Of a stretch of DNA of 64,000 nt, positions 51,660-60,715 are shown in pieces. Position numbers and translations under genes: made by a program. The notes below the pieces were generated by a model, which was given only the letters and a program-made list of their open reading frames with translations, was not told the DNA's origin and did no database searches. Source of the DNA: Acidobacteriota bacterium. GTDB lineage: Bacteria; Acidobacteriota; Thermoanaerobaculia; Gp7-AA8. Location of the stretch: NCBI GenBank assembly GCA_019244185.1, contig JAFATB010000025.1:186001-250000 (forward strand), read 5' to 3'. Within the stretch, counting starts at the first letter, position 1. Each line of letters begins with the position of its first letter.

Positions 51660-53978
51660 TTGGCAACTGCTGGCCGTTTCGAGCGTGCATTCAATTTTGC
51701 TGCCGAGTTCGCGGACGGCACGAGAACCGCAGCGGCGAGCGGTGGCGTGCACGACAATCTGATCCACTTCCTGCGCGAGCGGCAGGAGGCATTTCCGTTC
51801 CGCCGCGACATCGACCTCCGGCACTTTCTCGCCGACGCGGTCGACCGCGCCGCCCTCTTCCCCGTCCCCGCGAAAATCTTTCTGGCCGACGAACAGCAGC
51901 CGAAGGGCTACGGCTTCGCGCTCGCGAAGTCGCCCGTACTCGACGACGTCGAGTCGAAGTTGCAGCGCTGGCTCGACGCGCAGCTGGCCACGCGCGGCGA
52001 GCGCAGCGAGCGTGCGGAGAACCTCCTCGGCTCGTACACCGACGCCGTCTTCAAGCTCTCGCGCAACGCCACCGAGTCGTCGATCCTCGCCGACTACGAC
52101 GCCGTGTTCTGGCATCTTCACGCGCAGCAGGTCTCGCGCATCTTCAGCCGCTTCGGCCGCGGCGCGATCGAAGCCGATCTCTCGCGCGAGGACATCGACC
52201 GCCTCAAGTACGCGCTGCACGCGCGCTGGCTGACGGCGATCCGCGAGTCGTCCGGCGCGCACGGCTTCCTCGAGCTCGTGCTCGACAACCCGCTCGTCGC
52301 AACCGAGGAGTTCGTCGGGCCCGACCTGCGCGAGCTGCGCGGATACTTCAACGGCTATCTGCAGCGCGACTACACAGCGTTCCGCGATGCGGTGCAGGAC
52401 ATCCGGCAGCAGGCGGCGGACCTCATGGCGAAGGACAAGGTCCTGCGCCGCTCGATCCGGCTCCTCGGCTATCCCGACGCGCCGGCGCTGCACGTGGTCG
52501 CGCTGCTCGATCCGCGCGTGCGGCAGCTGCTCGGCGATCATCCGAAGTTCCGCACGCACGGCGATCATGCGCTCGTCGAGGCGATCGCGCGTCCGCTCCT
52601 CGAGTTCTGGGTCGTGCAGGCGCTGCGGCGCGGCATCATCTGGATGAAGACGACCGAGGAGGGAGAGAACCTCGCGGACGGCGGAGCGAACGTCGTCTAC
52701 TCGCGCGCGATCCGTCCGATGAACTTCGGACGCCGCGGCGTCGTCGAGCCGATCGTCTATCGCTACGGTCTCGTCTACGACATCACGTCCTTCACCGAAA
52801 CCCTCGGCGAGATCGCGCGCGGCGGCAAAGGTGAGGAACAGAGCTCCTACCGGCAGATGCTGTCATTCCAGCGCGAGCTCGCGGAGATCGCACGGCGGCA
52901 CCTGCTGCAGTTCGAGAAGTTCCTCGGCGACGGCGCGTTCTACACGTCGCGCCGCGCCACGCGCATCCTGCAGGCCGCGATCGACGTCCAGCAGTTCTAC
53001 GCCGAGTCGCGACGCAACGGCTTCGCCTTCAACAAAGGCATGCGCATCGCGCTCAACTACGGCTACTACCGCCTGCTGCCGATGCGGATCTCCGCCGACG
53101 GCACGCAGATCATCGAGTTCTACGGCCCCGGCATCGTCGAGCTCTCGCGTCTCACGACCGGCAAAACGACCAAGGAAGTCGAGGACATGCAGCACCTCCT
53201 CCTCGCGCACGGCTACGACCAGAACGACGTCTACCGCTTCTTCGCGCCGCTCTCGCGCAGCGTCGACCGCGGCGGCGTCGAGGAACAGCAGCGCGAGTTC
53301 TTCGCGTACATCAACGAGAACGGGCACCTCATCAACGAAGGCATCGTCGTCTCGGTGCCGTTTCTCGAACAGCTCTCGACCGAGATCACCGAAGACGCGC
53401 AGAAGGTCTATCGCCTGCGCACGAAGTGGAGCGTGTACCTCGGCTTCGCCTCGAATGGCGGTTATGCCGCGATCCGCCTCCTCGGCGCGGTCTCGCTCAA
53501 AGGCCTCGGCCTCCAGGAGATCGGCGAAGTGGTGTGGCTGCGTCCCGACGAGGCGGAGATCTCCGTCGTCGACGAGGCGAAACCGCTGCTGCAGCTGCTG
53601 CAGCAGGAGCGCAATCACAAGGCCGCGCGCAACGTGGCCGCGACGTCGACCCTCGTCGAGTCGGATGCGGGTCTCGCCGATCTCGTCGTCTGCGAGGCGC
53701 ACGCGGAGACGGCCGAGCCGGTGATCCTCGTCGGCGAATGGGATCCGGTGTCGGAGGAGATCCGCCGCCCAATCCGTCTCGACGGCATCGACGCGGAACG
53801 CTACGGCCTCGCGGTGCCGCTGACGGTGCAGGGCGTCGAGTCGCAGAGCCTCGCCTATCAGAAGCTCTATCGGCGCCTGAGCCGCATCGAGACGCTGCCG
53901 AGCTTCTCGGCCGACGTCGTGCGGCACAACACGAACTTCAGCGGCTTCATCATCGGGGCGACGGTCGAACCGCTGTAA
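51660..53978 (+). CDS. large soluble protein with class III nucleotide-cyclase-like domain
   Basis: 772 residues from the TTG at 51660 (a GTG at 51747 is an alternative). The first 340 residues are a helical domain without known motifs. Then comes a stretch resembling a class III cyclase: YDITSFTETL (Asp 374, like the FDIxGFT metal site) and FLGDGAFY (Asp 424, like KFxGDG). EFYGPGIVELSRLTTGKTTK corresponds to the FGPxVNxAARL region. About 250 more residues follow, ending in strands around VVWLRPDEAEISVVDEAKPL. Both metal Asp positions seem present, but base-selecting residues are not obvious. It starts 23 bases from the divergent secreted coiled-coil gene. Confidence 0.75.
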   Translation: MATAGRFERAFNFAAEFADGTRTAAASGGVHDNLIHFLRERQEAFPFRRDIDLRHFLADAVDRAALFPVPAKIFLADEQQPKGYGFALAKSPVLDDVESKLQRWLDAQLATRGERSERAENLLGSYTDAVFKLSRNATESSILADYDAVFWHLHAQQVSRIFSRFGRGAIEADLSREDIDRLKYALHARWLTAIRESSGAHGFLELVLDNPLVATEEFVGPDLRELRGYFNGYLQRDYTAFRDAVQDIRQQAADLMAKDKVLRRSIRLLGYPDAPALHVVALLDPRVRQLLGDHPKFRTHGDHALVEAIARPLLEFWVVQALRRGIIWMKTTEEGENLADGGANVVYSRAIRPMNFGRRGVVEPIVYRYGLVYDITSFTETLGEIARGGKGEEQSSYRQMLSFQRELAEIARRHLLQFEKFLGDGAFYTSRRATRILQAAIDVQQFYAESRRNGFAFNKGMRIALNYGYYRLLPMRISADGTQIIEFYGPGIVELSRLTTGKTTKEVEDMQHLLLAHGYDQNDVYRFFAPLSRSVDRGGVEEQQREFFAYINENGHLINEGIVVSVPFLEQLSTEITEDAQKVYRLRTKWSVYLGFASNGGYAAIRLLGAVSLKGLGLQEIGEVVWLRPDEAEISVVDEAKPLLQLLQQERNHKAARNVAATSTLVESDAGLADLVVCEAHAETAEPVILVGEWDPVSEEIRRPIRLDGIDAERYGLAVPLTVQGVESQSLAYQKLYRRLSRIETLPSFSADVVRHNTNFSGFIIGATVEPL

Positions 53979-53992
53979 ACGCGGCGTCGCGT

Positions 53993-55060
53993 TTACGTCG
54001 CCGCGTCGCGCATCCAGAGCACGACGCCGGCGATCTTGGCGATGTCGATCTGCCGCTCGAGATACTCCCAGATGCCGAGGACTTCCTCGCGCTGGCGGAT
54101 TGGCGCGACGCGGCGGACGTGCTCGTCGGAGAGCGCGAAGCGCGCGCGGGAGTACCAGCGGCTCGCCTCGACCGGATCGCTGGCGAACTTCTGCACGGCG
54201 GAGGTGACGAGCGCGATCTCCTCGTCGGAGACGCCGTCGAGTCCGGCGAGCGAGTCGGCTTCGGTGCGCCGCGGTTTGGCGCGGCGGTCGGGCTGCAGCT
54301 CGTGCGCGGCGTTGAGCAGCTCGACCGCGCGCGCGAGCCGATCGGCGTGCTCGATGATGCGCAGGCCGCTGATCGAGAACGTCTCGTCGCCGGAGCGCGC
54401 GAGGCTCGTCCAGACGACGCGCGCGCGCATGACGAACGAGCGCGCGGGTTTGAGCAGCGCGAACGAGAGCTTCGCCTCGACGCCGGGGACCAGCGGCTCC
54501 GCGTGGCGGATGCGCAGCCCCGTCTGCGAGATCTGAACGATGGAGAACTTCGCGTCGCCGAAGATGCCGCTGATGCGGCGCAACGGAATGAAACGCGGCG
54601 TCGAGCGCATGTCCGGCGTTTCGGCGAGCGTGTGGCGCGGACGCGCGCGTCGCGGCGCGAGAAGCTCGCGCGCAAACGCGGGCTCCGCGATCGGCAGATG
54701 CGGCTCTTCGGCCGGCGTTTCTTCAGCTGGTAGAGCGTCGCCGTTCGCATCGGAGGCGGCTTCGCTCGCCGCGTCCGGCACCGAGTCGGCGCTCGCATCT
54801 GCCGCACTCTCCTCGAGCAGCGGCTGCGACAGCCCGTCCTCGAGCTCCGCCGTCTCTTCGAACCGCAGCCCCGCCTCCGCCCGATAGACGCGTACGAGCG
54901 CATCGCGGAGGAACGTCTCGAGCTGCGCGAGCGGCACGCGCGCCTCGCCGCGCTGCATGCGGCAGAGCACGCGTCCGCTGTCGAGCAGACCTTCCACGAC
55001 GTCGGTCGGAAGCTCGAGAAGCTGGCTGACTTCAGAGAGGGTGAGCGTTCGGTTGAGCAT
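53993..55060 (-). CDS. helix-turn-helix plus PilZ domain protein
   Basis: 355 residues. Residues 1-60 are an excisionase/MerR-like helix-turn-helix (LTLSEVSQLLELPTDVVEGL). An acidic linker (60-130) leads to a PilZ-like domain (about 150-245: RFIPLRRISGIFGDAKFSIV, GLRIRHAEPL). A C-terminal helical domain ends RQIDIAKIAGVVLWMRDAAT. PilZ proteins bind c-di-GMP, but I do not see a clean RxxxR plus DxSxxG pair here, so binding is uncertain. If it does bind, this would link c-di-GMP to gene control. It ends 15 bases from the convergent cyclase-like gene. Confidence 0.75.
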   Translation of the reverse strand: MLNRTLTLSEVSQLLELPTDVVEGLLDSGRVLCRMQRGEARVPLAQLETFLRDALVRVYRAEAGLRFEETAELEDGLSQPLLEESAADASADSVPDAASEAASDANGDALPAEETPAEEPHLPIAEPAFARELLAPRRARPRHTLAETPDMRSTPRFIPLRRISGIFGDAKFSIVQISQTGLRIRHAEPLVPGVEAKLSFALLKPARSFVMRARVVWTSLARSGDETFSISGLRIIEHADRLARAVELLNAAHELQPDRRAKPRRTEADSLAGLDGVSDEEIALVTSAVQKFASDPVEASRWYSRARFALSDEHVRRVAPIRQREEVLGIWEYLERQIDIAKIAGVVLWMRDAAT

Positions 55061-55108
55061 TCAGGCGAGCTGCAATTCGGGGGCGTTTCGCGCGCCCTCG
55101 CGGCCCGC

Positions 55109-55501
55109 TCATGCGACCGATATGCCTGACACGCTTCCGCTGCTCTGGAGGCACCGCCGCAGCGCGGCCATCAGCCGCGACGGCAGCACCGGTTTCGAGA
55201 GCGTCTCGCAGATCGTCGGGAAGAGCTTGCGGATCTCCGCGGCCTCGAGTCCGGTGACGACCACGATCGACTCGAGCAGCGCTGGCGTCGTGCTGGCGAT
55301 GTACTCCATCACGTCCGTGCCGCTGAGCTTCGGCAGCGCGAGATCGAGGATCACGGCCTGGTACTTGGCGTTCGCGAGGTAGTAGACGGCACGCTCGCCG
55401 TCGCCGGCGAGATCGCAGTCGCAGCCGCCGTTCTCGAGGATCCGGCGGAGTCCTTCCCGCGTAGCCGCATCGTCTTCGACGATCAATACCCGTGGACGCA
55501 T
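55109..55501 (-). CDS. response regulator receiver protein
   Basis: 130 residues, a single receiver domain: LIVEDDAATREGLRRILENG, phospho-Asp in AVILDLALPKLSGTDV, VVVTGLEA and the Lys in LSKPVLPSRLM. There is no output domain. The ATG at 55501 is preferred over 55537 because the domain begins there and AAAGAG is close. It precedes the HTH-PilZ gene on the same strand by about 50 bases, so the two may be co-transcribed. Confidence 0.85.
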   Translation of the reverse strand: MRPRVLIVEDDAATREGLRRILENGGCDCDLAGDGERAVYYLANAKYQAVILDLALPKLSGTDVMEYIASTTPALLESIVVVTGLEAAEIRKLFPTICETLSKPVLPSRLMAALRRCLQSSGSVSGISVA

Positions 55502-55552
55502 CTCTTTAACTAACTCTATCAGCAAGGAAGGGGCCACGGGAAGAGTGCAAAA

Positions 55553-56200
55553 TTACCCCAACGCCGTCAGAAATGGCGCGGCCAGCATGACCGCTCGCGC
55601 GAGGTGATCCGCCTCCGTGAAGCCTGACGATTTGCGCGGCTTGAAGGAGTGATCGCCGTCCTCGAGCCACTCGACGCGGATCGAGCGCGACAGCGGATAC
55701 GAGGCGACTTCGTCGGGACCGCCGAACGGGTCGCGCGTGCCTTGAATGATGAGCGCCCGCGTGCGCAGCGTTTCGAGATGCGCGGTGCGAAGTTGCGCGG
55801 GACGTCCGGGCGGATGGAACGGATAGCCGAAGCAGACCAGGCCGCGGACGCCGGCGTCGTCCGCGATCATGCTGGCGATGCGGCCGCCCATCGACGCGCC
55901 GCCGATGGCCACGCGCGCGCCGCCGCCGTGCTCGTCGATGACGCGCCGCCACGTGTCGAGCAGCACCTGCGGCCGGTCCGGCGAGCCGCGCTTCCCGCCC
56001 TCGCGCCGCGCGGCCATGTACGGGAACTCGAAGCGCACCACGCGGATGCCTTCCGCCGCGAGCCCCCGCGCGATCGCGTTCATGAACGGCCGGTCCATCG
56101 GCCCGCCCGCGCCGTGCGCGAAGAGAAAGCGATGCTTCGCGCGCTCGGGTCCGTCGGTGAGGTAGTGCAGTGTCTTCGCAGTCGTCTTGGCCATTGTCAT
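55553..56200 (-). CDS. alpha/beta hydrolase, Tex30/KANL3-like
   Basis: 215 residues. RFLFAHGAGGPMDRPFMNAI supplies the oxyanion region, GGASMGGRIASMIADD the Ser nucleophile, ALIIQGTRDPFGGPDEVASY the Asp and WLEDGDHSFKPRKSSG the His. It has no signal peptide. The small Tex30/KANL3-like hydrolases have no firmly known substrate. Its ATG overlaps the stop of the upstream PLP enzyme gene by one base (TGATG), so they are co-expressed. Confidence 0.85.
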   Translation of the reverse strand: MTMAKTTAKTLHYLTDGPERAKHRFLFAHGAGGPMDRPFMNAIARGLAAEGIRVVRFEFPYMAARREGGKRGSPDRPQVLLDTWRRVIDEHGGGARVAIGGASMGGRIASMIADDAGVRGLVCFGYPFHPPGRPAQLRTAHLETLRTRALIIQGTRDPFGGPDEVASYPLSRSIRVEWLEDGDHSFKPRKSSGFTEADHLARAVMLAAPFLTALG

Positions 56201-57300
56201 CACCAGCCGCGCACCGGTTTCCACGCGTCGACGAGCTCGCCGCCGTCGACGACGTGATACGTGTCGAAGAGCGCCGCGGTGAGACAGGAGTGGTTCGGGA
56301 TGATGCGCACTTGCGTCCCGACCGGCACATGCATTTCGGTGCGAACCTTTCCGTGCTCTTGCGACAGCGCGATGAGCGTCATCGGCAGCGGCCGCAGCTC
56401 GAGATCGCACACGAGGCCGTAGCCGAAGCGTGGATCGATGTGATCGGGTCCCAGATCCTTGGACAGCGCCAGCGCGCCGGCGTCGACGATGAGCGACTGG
56501 CGCTCGGGGTACGAGCCGACCACGGTCGCGAGCACCGAGGCCGCGCAATCGGAGAGGGCGCACGAGCCGATCGTCGCCTGGAAGGCGTCGTAGAAAACAT
56601 AATTGCCGGGGCGCACTTCATCGCAGTCATCGAAGCGGTCGACGACCGAGAGCGTCGGCGTCGAGCCGATGCTGCGCAGCGTCTCGCCCAGCCCCTCGCC
56701 GGCGAGCAGCGCGCGGAAGCGCGCCAGCGACCCCGACTCCTCCGCCGCGACGCGCCGGATCTCCGCGACGTCGCGCGCGTTGTACGAATGCCCCGCATGC
56801 GTGAGCAGCCCCTGAAAGCGGATGGTCTCGCTGCTCGCGAGCGCCCGCGCCAGACGCACGCTGTCGGGACTCTCCGGATCGACGCCGGCGCGGTGATAGC
56901 CGCAGTCGACTTTGAGGAACGCGTCGAAAACGACGCCGTGGCTCGCGCCGAACTCCTCCATTGCTCGCCGCGTGGTCTCCGAGTCGACGAGCAGCGCCAG
57001 GCGCTCGACGCGCCCCGCGAGGTCCGCCGCGCGCGCGAGCTTCTCCGGCGCGATCGGCACCGCGTACGTGATGTCGCGGAAGCCGGCGTCGGCGAAGAAC
57101 TCCGCCTCCGCGAGCGTCGACACCGTGATCGCGCCGGCGTTCCCGCCGTGCTGCATCCGCGCGATCTCGCGCGTCTTGTGCGTCTTCACGTGCGGGCGGA
57201 AGTGGACGTTCGATGCCGACGCGCGCTCGCGCATGCGGTCACAGTTGTTCGCGAGCGTTTTCAGATCGACGAGCAGCGCGGGGGTGGTGAGGTTCAGCAT
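56200..57300 (-). CDS. D-serine dehydratase/D-threonine aldolase-family PLP enzyme
   Basis: 366 residues with the alanine-racemase-like barrel. The PLP Lys is in FRPHVKTHKTREIARMQ. The C-terminal beta domain ends with HSCLTAALFDTYHVV, whose His and Cys are the usual zinc ligands of eukaryotic-type D-serine dehydratase, and GHSYNARDVAEIRR is typical of the family. Such enzymes eliminate ammonia from D-serine or split D-3-hydroxy amino acids. The substrate here is unproven. The start at 57300 directly adjoins an inverted-repeat element, so its promoter region lies in or beyond that element. Confidence 0.85.
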   Translation of the reverse strand: MLNLTTPALLVDLKTLANNCDRMRERASASNVHFRPHVKTHKTREIARMQHGGNAGAITVSTLAEAEFFADAGFRDITYAVPIAPEKLARAADLAGRVERLALLVDSETTRRAMEEFGASHGVVFDAFLKVDCGYHRAGVDPESPDSVRLARALASSETIRFQGLLTHAGHSYNARDVAEIRRVAAEESGSLARFRALLAGEGLGETLRSIGSTPTLSVVDRFDDCDEVRPGNYVFYDAFQATIGSCALSDCAASVLATVVGSYPERQSLIVDAGALALSKDLGPDHIDPRFGYGLVCDLELRPLPMTLIALSQEHGKVRTEMHVPVGTQVRIIPNHSCLTAALFDTYHVVDGGELVDAWKPVRGW

Positions 57301-57396
57301 GATTGAATGAAGAACGCAGAACGCAGAATGAAGAATTGAGAACGGGGCTCGGTTTCTTCATTCTACGTTCTGCGTTCTGCGTTCTTCATTCGTCTT
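57301..57396. repeat. inverted-repeat element, copy 3
   Basis: Two arms of about 36-40 bases with GAATGAAGAACGCAGAACGC units face each other across a short loop of about 19 bases. It fills the whole space between the divergent PLP enzyme gene and dinB and would encode an in-frame 32-residue extension of DinB if translation began upstream. Confidence 0.85.
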
Positions 57397-57398
57397 TC

Positions 57399-58517
57399 AT
57401 GAGAAAGGTTCTTCATATCGACATGGACGCGTTCTACGCCTCCGTAGAACAGCGTGACGATCCTTCGCTGAAGGGCAAGCCGGTCATCGTCGGCTGGGCG
57501 GGAGAGCGGAGCGTCGTCTGCGCGGCGTCGTACGAGGCGCGCAAGTTCGGCGTGCATTCGGCGATGCCGGCCTCGCGCGCGAAACGCCTCTGCCCCGAAG
57601 CTGTCTGGCGGCATCCTGACTTCGAGCGCTATCGCGCGGTGTCGCAGCAGATCCGCGCGATCTTCGAACGCCATACGCCGCTCGTCGAGCCGCTCTCGCT
57701 CGACGAGGCGTATCTCGACGTCACGCACGAGCTGACCGGCATCCCCACCGCGACCGAGGCCGCGGAAATGATCCGCCGCGAGATCCGCGACGAGACGCAT
57801 CTCACCGCCTCCGCCGGCGTCGCGCCGAACAAGTTCCTCGCGAAGATCGCCTCCGACTGGCGCAAGCCCGACGGCATCTTCGTCATCCGCCCGCATCAGG
57901 TCGAGCGCTTCCTCGTCACTCTGCCCGTGCGCAAGATCCCCGGCGTCGGCAAAGCGACCGAAGCCGTGTTGCGCGAGATGGGCATCGTCACCGTCGGCGA
58001 CCTGCAGCGCTTCGAGCAGCCGGAGCTCGTGCAGCATTTCGGCAAGTGGGGCACGCGCCTCTGGGAGCTCGCACGCGGCATCGACGAGAGTCCGGTCGAG
58101 CCGTCGCGCAAACGCAAGTCGTGGTCGAGCGAGAACACGTTCGGCACCGACGTCACGCGCGCCGAAGCCGCGGAATGGATCCGCGAGCAGTGCGAGAAGT
58201 TGTGGAACGCGCTCGAACAGCGCGGCCTCCGCGGACGCACCGTCACCGTGAAGCTCCGCACGCCGCGCTTCGAGACCGCGACGCGCCAGCTCACGCCGCC
58301 GTCGCCGCCGTCATCCGCCGAAGAGATCGCGGACATCGCGGTGGCGCTGCTGGGCAAGTTTGCATTCGCCGAAGACGCGCGATTCCGCCTCGTGGGCGTG
58401 GGGGTGGGGAACTTTGATGAGGAGGAAGAGGAGGGCGGCGGCGGCGGCGAGGCCGAAGAGGCTACGTTGTTCGAAGCACCGATGAATGAAGGACGCAGAA
58501 CGCAGAACGCAGAATGA
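57399..58517 (+). CDS. dinB: DNA polymerase IV (Y-family)
   Basis: 372 residues. HIDMDAFYASVEQRDDPSLK and LSLDEAYLDVTHELTGI carry the three catalytic acidic residues. ASAGVAPNKFLAKIASDWRK and IPGVGKATEAVLREMGI are the palm/thumb signatures, and the little-finger domain follows. It performs error-prone translesion synthesis. EEATLFEAP near the end could be the beta-clamp-binding motif. The last residues (MNEGRRTQNAE) and stop are encoded by an inverted-repeat copy, and another copy lies directly upstream, so dinB is bracketed by repeats. The ATG at 57399 is the natural start; no good ribosome binding site precedes it. Confidence 0.95.
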   Translation: MRKVLHIDMDAFYASVEQRDDPSLKGKPVIVGWAGERSVVCAASYEARKFGVHSAMPASRAKRLCPEAVWRHPDFERYRAVSQQIRAIFERHTPLVEPLSLDEAYLDVTHELTGIPTATEAAEMIRREIRDETHLTASAGVAPNKFLAKIASDWRKPDGIFVIRPHQVERFLVTLPVRKIPGVGKATEAVLREMGIVTVGDLQRFEQPELVQHFGKWGTRLWELARGIDESPVEPSRKRKSWSSENTFGTDVTRAEAAEWIREQCEKLWNALEQRGLRGRTVTVKLRTPRFETATRQLTPPSPPSSAEEIADIAVALLGKFAFAEDARFRLVGVGVGNFDEEEEEGGGGGEAEEATLFEAPMNEGRRTQNAE

Positions 58518-58600
58518 AGAAAGGGGAACGTGGCCGCCGACGGCGGCCCACCACAATTCTTCATTCTTCATTCTGCGTTCTGCGTTCTTCATTCAGCTTC
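58482..58600. repeat. inverted-repeat element, copy 4
   Basis: Arms at 58482-58521 and 58556-58598 with GAACGCAGAACGCAGAATGA units. The core GGCCGCCG-A-CGGCGGCC with flanking CCACCACAATTC is nearly the reverse complement of the core of copy 1. It supplies the end of dinB and lies just before the next gene. Confidence 0.88.
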
Positions 58601-58609
58601 TCCTCTACA

Positions 58610-59611
58610 ATGCCCGCCGCCATGACCACCGCCAGCTCCCGTACTCCCATCACCGTCGCGCAATTCGGCATCGGTCCCATCGGCGCCGAGATCGCGCGCC
58701 TGCTGTTTTCGAAGCCGTGGATCCACGTCGTTGCCGCCGTCGACATCGATCCGGAGAAGATCGGGAAAGATATCGGCGACGTGATCGGACTCGGCCGAAA
58801 GACGGGCGTCGTCGTCACGCGCGAGCTCGACGTGAAGGCCGACGTCGTCTGCCACTCCACCGGCTCGCGCCTGCGCGATGTCGCGTCGCAGCTGAAGATG
58901 CTGCTCGCGCGCGGCTCGCACGTCGTCTCGACCTGCGAGGAGCTTTCGTTCCCGCTCGACGCGGAGATCCGCGAGGAGCTGCAACAGACCGCGCGCGCGA
59001 ACAACGTCGCCATCCTCGGCACCGGCGTCAATCCCGGCTTCGTCATGGACAAGCTGCCGCTCACGATCACCGCCGTCTGCCAGGAAGTGCGCTCCGTCGA
59101 GATCATCCGCATCCAGAACGCGTCCACGCGCCGCGAGCCGCTGCAGCGCAAAGTCGGCGCGAGCATGACCGTCGACGAGTTCCGCGCCGCCGTCGCCGCC
59201 GGCAAGATCAAGCACATGGGTCTCCGCGAGTCCCTCATGCTCGTCGGCAACGGCCTCGGCGTCGAGTTCGACAGCGTCACCGACGAAGTCATCGAGCCGA
59301 TCGTCGCCGACCGCGAGATCGTGACGCAGTACCTGAAGGTCGCGCCGGGCCAGGTCGCCGGCGTGCACCAGACCATCTACGGCAAGGGCCGCATCGACGT
59401 GTCGCTCGAGCTGCGCATGTACGTCGGCGCGGAAGACGTCGCGGCCGATCGCGTGATCGTGCACGGCGTGCCCGACATCGAGCTCGAGGTGAAAGGCGGC
59501 ATTCACGGCGACCGCGCCACCGCGGCCATGGTCGTCAACTGCATCCCGCGCATCATGCAGGCGCGCGTGGGCGTGCTGACGATGGACGACGTCGGCGTCA
59601 GCTTCCGTTGA
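58610..59611 (+). CDS. DapB-like / 2,4-diaminopentanoate dehydrogenase-like oxidoreductase
   Basis: 333 residues. The Rossmann start is FGIGPIGAEIARLLFSKPWI, followed by VVAAVDIDPEKIGKDIGDVI. DVVCHSTGSRLRDVASQLKM and GTGVNPGFVMDKLPLTI match the dihydrodipicolinate-reductase-like family that includes 2,4-diaminopentanoate dehydrogenase of ornithine fermentation. The catalytic substrate is not clear. The ATG at 58610 (or 58622) is chosen just after the repeat element; an upstream in-frame ATG at 58514 would translate the repeat. No ribosome binding site remains, perhaps because the repeat replaced the original leader. Confidence 0.82.
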   Translation: MPAAMTTASSRTPITVAQFGIGPIGAEIARLLFSKPWIHVVAAVDIDPEKIGKDIGDVIGLGRKTGVVVTRELDVKADVVCHSTGSRLRDVASQLKMLLARGSHVVSTCEELSFPLDAEIREELQQTARANNVAILGTGVNPGFVMDKLPLTITAVCQEVRSVEIIRIQNASTRREPLQRKVGASMTVDEFRAAVAAGKIKHMGLRESLMLVGNGLGVEFDSVTDEVIEPIVADREIVTQYLKVAPGQVAGVHQTIYGKGRIDVSLELRMYVGAEDVAADRVIVHGVPDIELEVKGGIHGDRATAAMVVNCIPRIMQARVGVLTMDDVGVSFR

Positions 59612-59849
59612 CACGAACGCGCAGCGCGCGCCACACCAATGCGATCAGACCGAACGCGATCCAGACCACGATCCACGCTGCGCTCGCCGACTCGTGCCAG
59701 TTCCACCCGGCGAGCGTGAAGGCCCAGAGCGCGTAGACGAGCAGGAAGACGCGGCGGTGATGCGCGTCGTCGTCGACGCCGGCGGCGATGCTCGCGCCGA
59801 GGATCAGCGTGGGGACCAGACCGAGAAGCAGGTTGAGGAAGAGCGTCAA
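59598..59849 (-). CDS. small polytopic membrane protein
   Basis: 83 residues from the TTG at 59849, with three membrane helices (TLFLNLLLGLVPTLILGASI; RVFLLVYALWAFTLAGWNW; AAWIVVWIAFGLIALVWRAL). A longer frame to 59897 would overlap the divergent nuclease start, so the TTG is preferred. It overlaps the convergent dehydrogenase gene end by 14 bases. It has no recognised family and no neighbour suggesting its role. Confidence 0.55.
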   Translation of the reverse strand: MTLFLNLLLGLVPTLILGASIAAGVDDDAHHRRVFLLVYALWAFTLAGWNWHESASAAWIVVWIAFGLIALVWRALRVRVNGS

Positions 59850-59868
59850 CGGGCGAACAATATCCGAG

Positions 59869-60702
59869 ATGAACACGCATCGCCGCATCGCCGCCATCGT
59901 CGTGCTGCTGTTCGCGCCGCGCCTCGCGCTGGCGTGGGGAAACTTCGGTCATCAGGTGATCGGCGAGCTCGCGCAGAGCCGCCTGAATCCGAAAGCCGGC
60001 GCACGCGTGCTGGCGCTGCTGCAGAGCGACGAGGACTGTCCGTCGAAGCCGGTCCTGCGCTCGATGGGCGACGTGGCCTCGCTGCCCGATGATTGGCGCC
60101 GGCCGGAAGGCGGCGAGATCACGAGCGACTGGCACTTCGTCAACATCGACATCGCGAACCCGAAGTACGTCGAGGCGCGCGACTGCCCGAGCGGGGACTG
60201 CGTCGTGCGTCGCATCGACCGCATGATGGCCGTCCTGCGCGACAAGACGCGCAGCACGTGCGAGCAGAAGGACGCGCTGATTTATCTGATTCACTTCGTC
60301 GGCGACATCCATCAGCCGCTGCACACCGGCTTCGGCCACATGGCCAACGGCGATCCCGACCGCGGCGGCAATCTCGTGAAGGTCACGCTCGACGGGCAGG
60401 AGACGAATCTCCATTCGGCGTGGGACACGGGTCTCATCCGCCGCCAGCAATGCTCGCTCGCGGAGTGGCTGCGCCATCTGCGCGCGGACGTCGTCCCGAC
60501 GCTCACCGCGGCGCAGCGCAACGATCTCGACGCCGTGCATTGGGCGAACGAGTCGCACGGCGAGGCCATTCGCGCGCACGTCGCGGACAAGACCACGCTC
60601 CGCGACACGTACATCAAGACCGCGAACGCGATCATCGAGAAGCGGCTCGCGCTCGCGGCGGTGCGGCTCGCGAACGTGCTCGACGAATTACTAGGGAAAT
60701 AG
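59869..60702 (+). CDS. S1/P1 nuclease
   Basis: 277 residues with signal peptide (RRIAAIVVLLFAPRLALA). Cleavage leaves Trp as the mature N-terminus (WGNFGHQVI), which in this family binds zinc through its amino group and backbone. Other zinc ligands are visible in MGDVASLPDDW, DWHFVNID and LIHFVGDIHQPLH, with DRGGNL close by. It is a secreted single-strand-specific nuclease and 3'-nucleotidase, probably used in nutrient scavenging. The ATG at 59869 starts at the signal peptide. It is divergent from the small membrane protein gene and convergent with the radical SAM gene. Confidence 0.92.
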   Translation: MNTHRRIAAIVVLLFAPRLALAWGNFGHQVIGELAQSRLNPKAGARVLALLQSDEDCPSKPVLRSMGDVASLPDDWRRPEGGEITSDWHFVNIDIANPKYVEARDCPSGDCVVRRIDRMMAVLRDKTRSTCEQKDALIYLIHFVGDIHQPLHTGFGHMANGDPDRGGNLVKVTLDGQETNLHSAWDTGLIRRQQCSLAEWLRHLRADVVPTLTAAQRNDLDAVHWANESHGEAIRAHVADKTTLRDTYIKTANAIIEKRLALAAVRLANVLDELLGK

Positions 60703-60715
60703 TTGCCGGCGCGCG

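Noticed and set aside
57303..57398. 32-residue N-terminal extension of DinB
   Set aside because: It is encoded by a repeat element, and catalytic Asp residues need the conserved short N-terminus starting at 57399.
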